NCBI GenBank assembly: GCA_003173995.1
Contig: PRDT01000013.1
Location: forward strand, 1 to 5,653
Origin: Candidatus Levyibacteriota bacterium
GTDB taxonomy: Bacteria > Patescibacteriota > Microgenomatia > Levybacterales > UBA12049
Length of the DNA stretch: 5,653 bases
Direction of reading: 5' to 3'
Shown here: positions 4,949 to 5,653 of the stretch, piece by piece
Layout of the letters: every line of letters begins with the position of its first letter
Numbering within the stretch: the stretch's first letter is position 1
Program-made: the position numbers and the translations under genes
The notes under the pieces: generated by a model
Database searches by the model: none
What the model was told of the DNA's origin: nothing
Seen by the model: only the letters and a program-made list of their open reading frames with translations

Positions 4949-4962
4949 TTTCCTTCTATACC
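4935..4962 (+). promoter_or_regulatory. Possible promoter of the 2H phosphoesterase gene
   Basis: TTGAAG (4935-4940), inside the end of the SRPBCC gene, is 16 bases from TATACC (4957-4962), which ends six bases before the ATG at 4969. The match is moderate. The gene may also be read from the upstream run. Confidence 0.4.
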
Positions 4963-4968
4963 TATCTC

Positions 4969-5490
4969 ATGCAACATTATGCAATTGTCTTCTTTCCTAA
5001 AATAGATACAGAGCTTATCCAAACATTTAGAAAAAAATATGACCCTCTTTGGAATGTTATTCCTCCACATATAACTATTGTTTTCCCTTTTTCAGATATT
5101 TCGGAGTCAGCAGTTTTAAATCATTTACAAATAATTACCAAAACGATCAAACCATTTCAGATTCGGTTGCATGGATTTATGAAGTCTTTTGATCATTATC
5201 TTTTTCTTCTTATACAACAAGGGAAAGAAGAGGTCTATGGTGTACATGACGGGTTATATACTGGACCTCTTGCTTCACATTTACGAAGTGATATTCCTTT
5301 TGTTCCTCACATGACTTTGGGGGTCTTCACAAAAGATAATCTTTGGGATGAAAAACTTTACAATACAGCCCTTACTGAAGCACAAGAACTTCATCTTGAT
5401 ATTCAGACAACGTTTCATAGTGTGTCGCTTATCCAAGGAGACGGGGTATTTCCAGCAAAAATAATCAGGACTATAGAATTAGGATCTTAG
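4969..5490 (+). CDS. LigT-like 2H phosphoesterase (2'-5' RNA ligase family)
   Basis: This 173-residue protein carries the two HxT motifs that define 2H phosphoesterases. They are PPHITIVFPF (32-41; His34, Thr36) and VPHMTLGVF (112-120; His114, Thr116), about 80 residues apart as expected for the two lobes of the fold. Relatives act on 2',3'-cyclic phosphates or 2'-5' linkages in RNA and nucleotides, for example LigT/ThpR, which opens cyclic phosphates and ligates tRNA halves in vitro. Both catalytic pairs are present, so activity is likely, but the physiological substrate is unknown. It is cytosolic, with no signal peptide. Length is within the family range. It ends the same-strand run, with inverted repeats in the following spacer. 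Confidence 0.9.
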   Translation: MQHYAIVFFPKIDTELIQTFRKKYDPLWNVIPPHITIVFPFSDISESAVLNHLQIITKTIKPFQIRLHGFMKSFDHYLFLLIQQGKEEVYGVHDGLYTGPLASHLRSDIPFVPHMTLGVFTKDNLWDEKLYNTALTEAQELHLDIQTTFHSVSLIQGDGVFPAKIIRTIELGS

Positions 5491-5516
5491 TCTTTTGTAT
5501 CCTCTAGTTACGGACT

Positions 5517-5533
5517 CTTATATATAGTATAAG
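5517..5533. repeat. AT-rich inverted repeat after the 2H phosphoesterase gene
   Basis: CTTATA (5517-5522) and TATAAG (5528-5533) are perfect complements with a five-base loop, 27 bases after the stop codon. No T-run follows, so a terminator role is doubtful. Confidence 0.3.
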
Positions 5534-5549
5534 GTCAAGTAAACCCATC

Positions 5550-5570
5550 TTGAGTACAAATAGTGCTCGA
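5550..5570. repeat. Imperfect hairpin in the 5491-5647 spacer
   Basis: GAGTAC (5552-5557) pairs with GTGCTC (5563-5568) around AAATA, with one G:T pair. The stem can extend by a wobble and a T:A pair on the outside. It may be the end structure of the upstream transcript, but there is no T-run on either strand. Confidence 0.3.
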
Positions 5571-5610
5571 AAAGGGTAAATTTAGCCAACTTAGCCTCAG
5601 CTTATAGTAC

Positions 5611-5639
5611 TTTACTAACTATCGTCTGTAAGGTATAAT
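5611..5639 (+). promoter_or_regulatory. -35/-10 promoter of the gene starting at 5648
   Basis: TTTACT (5611-5616) and a perfect TATAAT (5634-5639) are separated by 17 bases, the same -35 and spacing as at the C39-like gene. The -10 ends eight bases before the ATG at 5648. A TTAGCC direct repeat (5582-5587 and 5591-5596) lies just upstream and could be a binding site. Confidence 0.6.
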
Positions 5640-5647
5640 AGATACCT

Positions 5648-5653
5648 ATGAAG
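5648..5653 (+). CDS. Start of a gene cut off by the window edge
   Basis: Only ATG AAG (Met-Lys) is visible. The call rests on the good promoter at 5611-5639 and on the -10-to-ATG geometry shared with the other genes here. Nothing can be said about the product. Confidence 0.5.

Noticed and set aside
4969..5490. An anti-CBASS Acb1-type nuclease or a dedicated defence component
   Set aside because: The HxT motifs are shared by all 2H phosphoesterases, and no cyclase, effector or phage gene is nearby, so the broader LigT-like call is all that can be supported.

Overview
The window is AT-rich bacterial DNA with nine complete protein genes, one gene start cut by the right edge, and no full-length RNA gene, mobile element or CRISPR array. 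The genes are short (117 to 298 codons), come from widespread single-domain families, and are not core housekeeping genes. The standard code fits, since the first gene ends in TGA. Small AT-rich genes, no Shine-Dalgarno sequences and a catalogue of DUF1801, VOC, SRPBCC, RibD-type reductase, LamG and LigT families suggest a Patescibacteria (CPR) type genome, for example Microgenomates or Parcubacteria. That placement is inference, because no phylogenetic marker is present.

Layout. At the left edge (52-71, minus strand) lies what looks like the 3' end of a tRNA gene without its body. A DUF1801 protein (101-487, +) meets a small EamA-type membrane protein (489-911, -) tail to tail with one base between them. 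Next is a C39-like putative cysteine peptidase (1030-1524, -), bracketed by two copies of a 30-bp direct repeat (966-995 and 1572-1601, 27/30 identical). A two-domain VOC protein (1643-2539, +) follows, then a 102-base spacer with a perfect hairpin and a promoter-like motif that leads into no gene. A secreted LamG-fold protein (2642-3355, -) is divergent from a four-gene same-strand run: RibD-type dihydrofolate-reductase-like protein (3534-4139), a second DUF1801 protein (4147-4500), an AHSA1-type SRPBCC protein (4529-4948) and a LigT-type 2H phosphoesterase (4969-5490). After a 157-base spacer a further gene begins at 5648.

How the genes work together. No shared pathway can be shown. The cytosolic products are small enzymes or ligand-binding proteins that often have no known substrate, the LamG protein is exported, and the EamA protein is in the membrane. 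The region reads as an accessory block of mostly single genes with their own promoters. The four-gene run may be co-transcribed, because its gaps are only 7, 28 and 20 bases.

The most consistent signal is regulatory. Nearly every start codon has a -10-like hexamer ending 5 to 8 bases (usually 6) upstream, several with an extended TGn element, and none has a convincing Shine-Dalgarno sequence. This puts the predicted transcription start on or next to the start codon and suggests mostly leaderless mRNAs. The repeat pair around the peptidase gene and the tRNA-like fragment are the best hints of past insertion. No recognised defence, secretion or biosynthetic system is visible.
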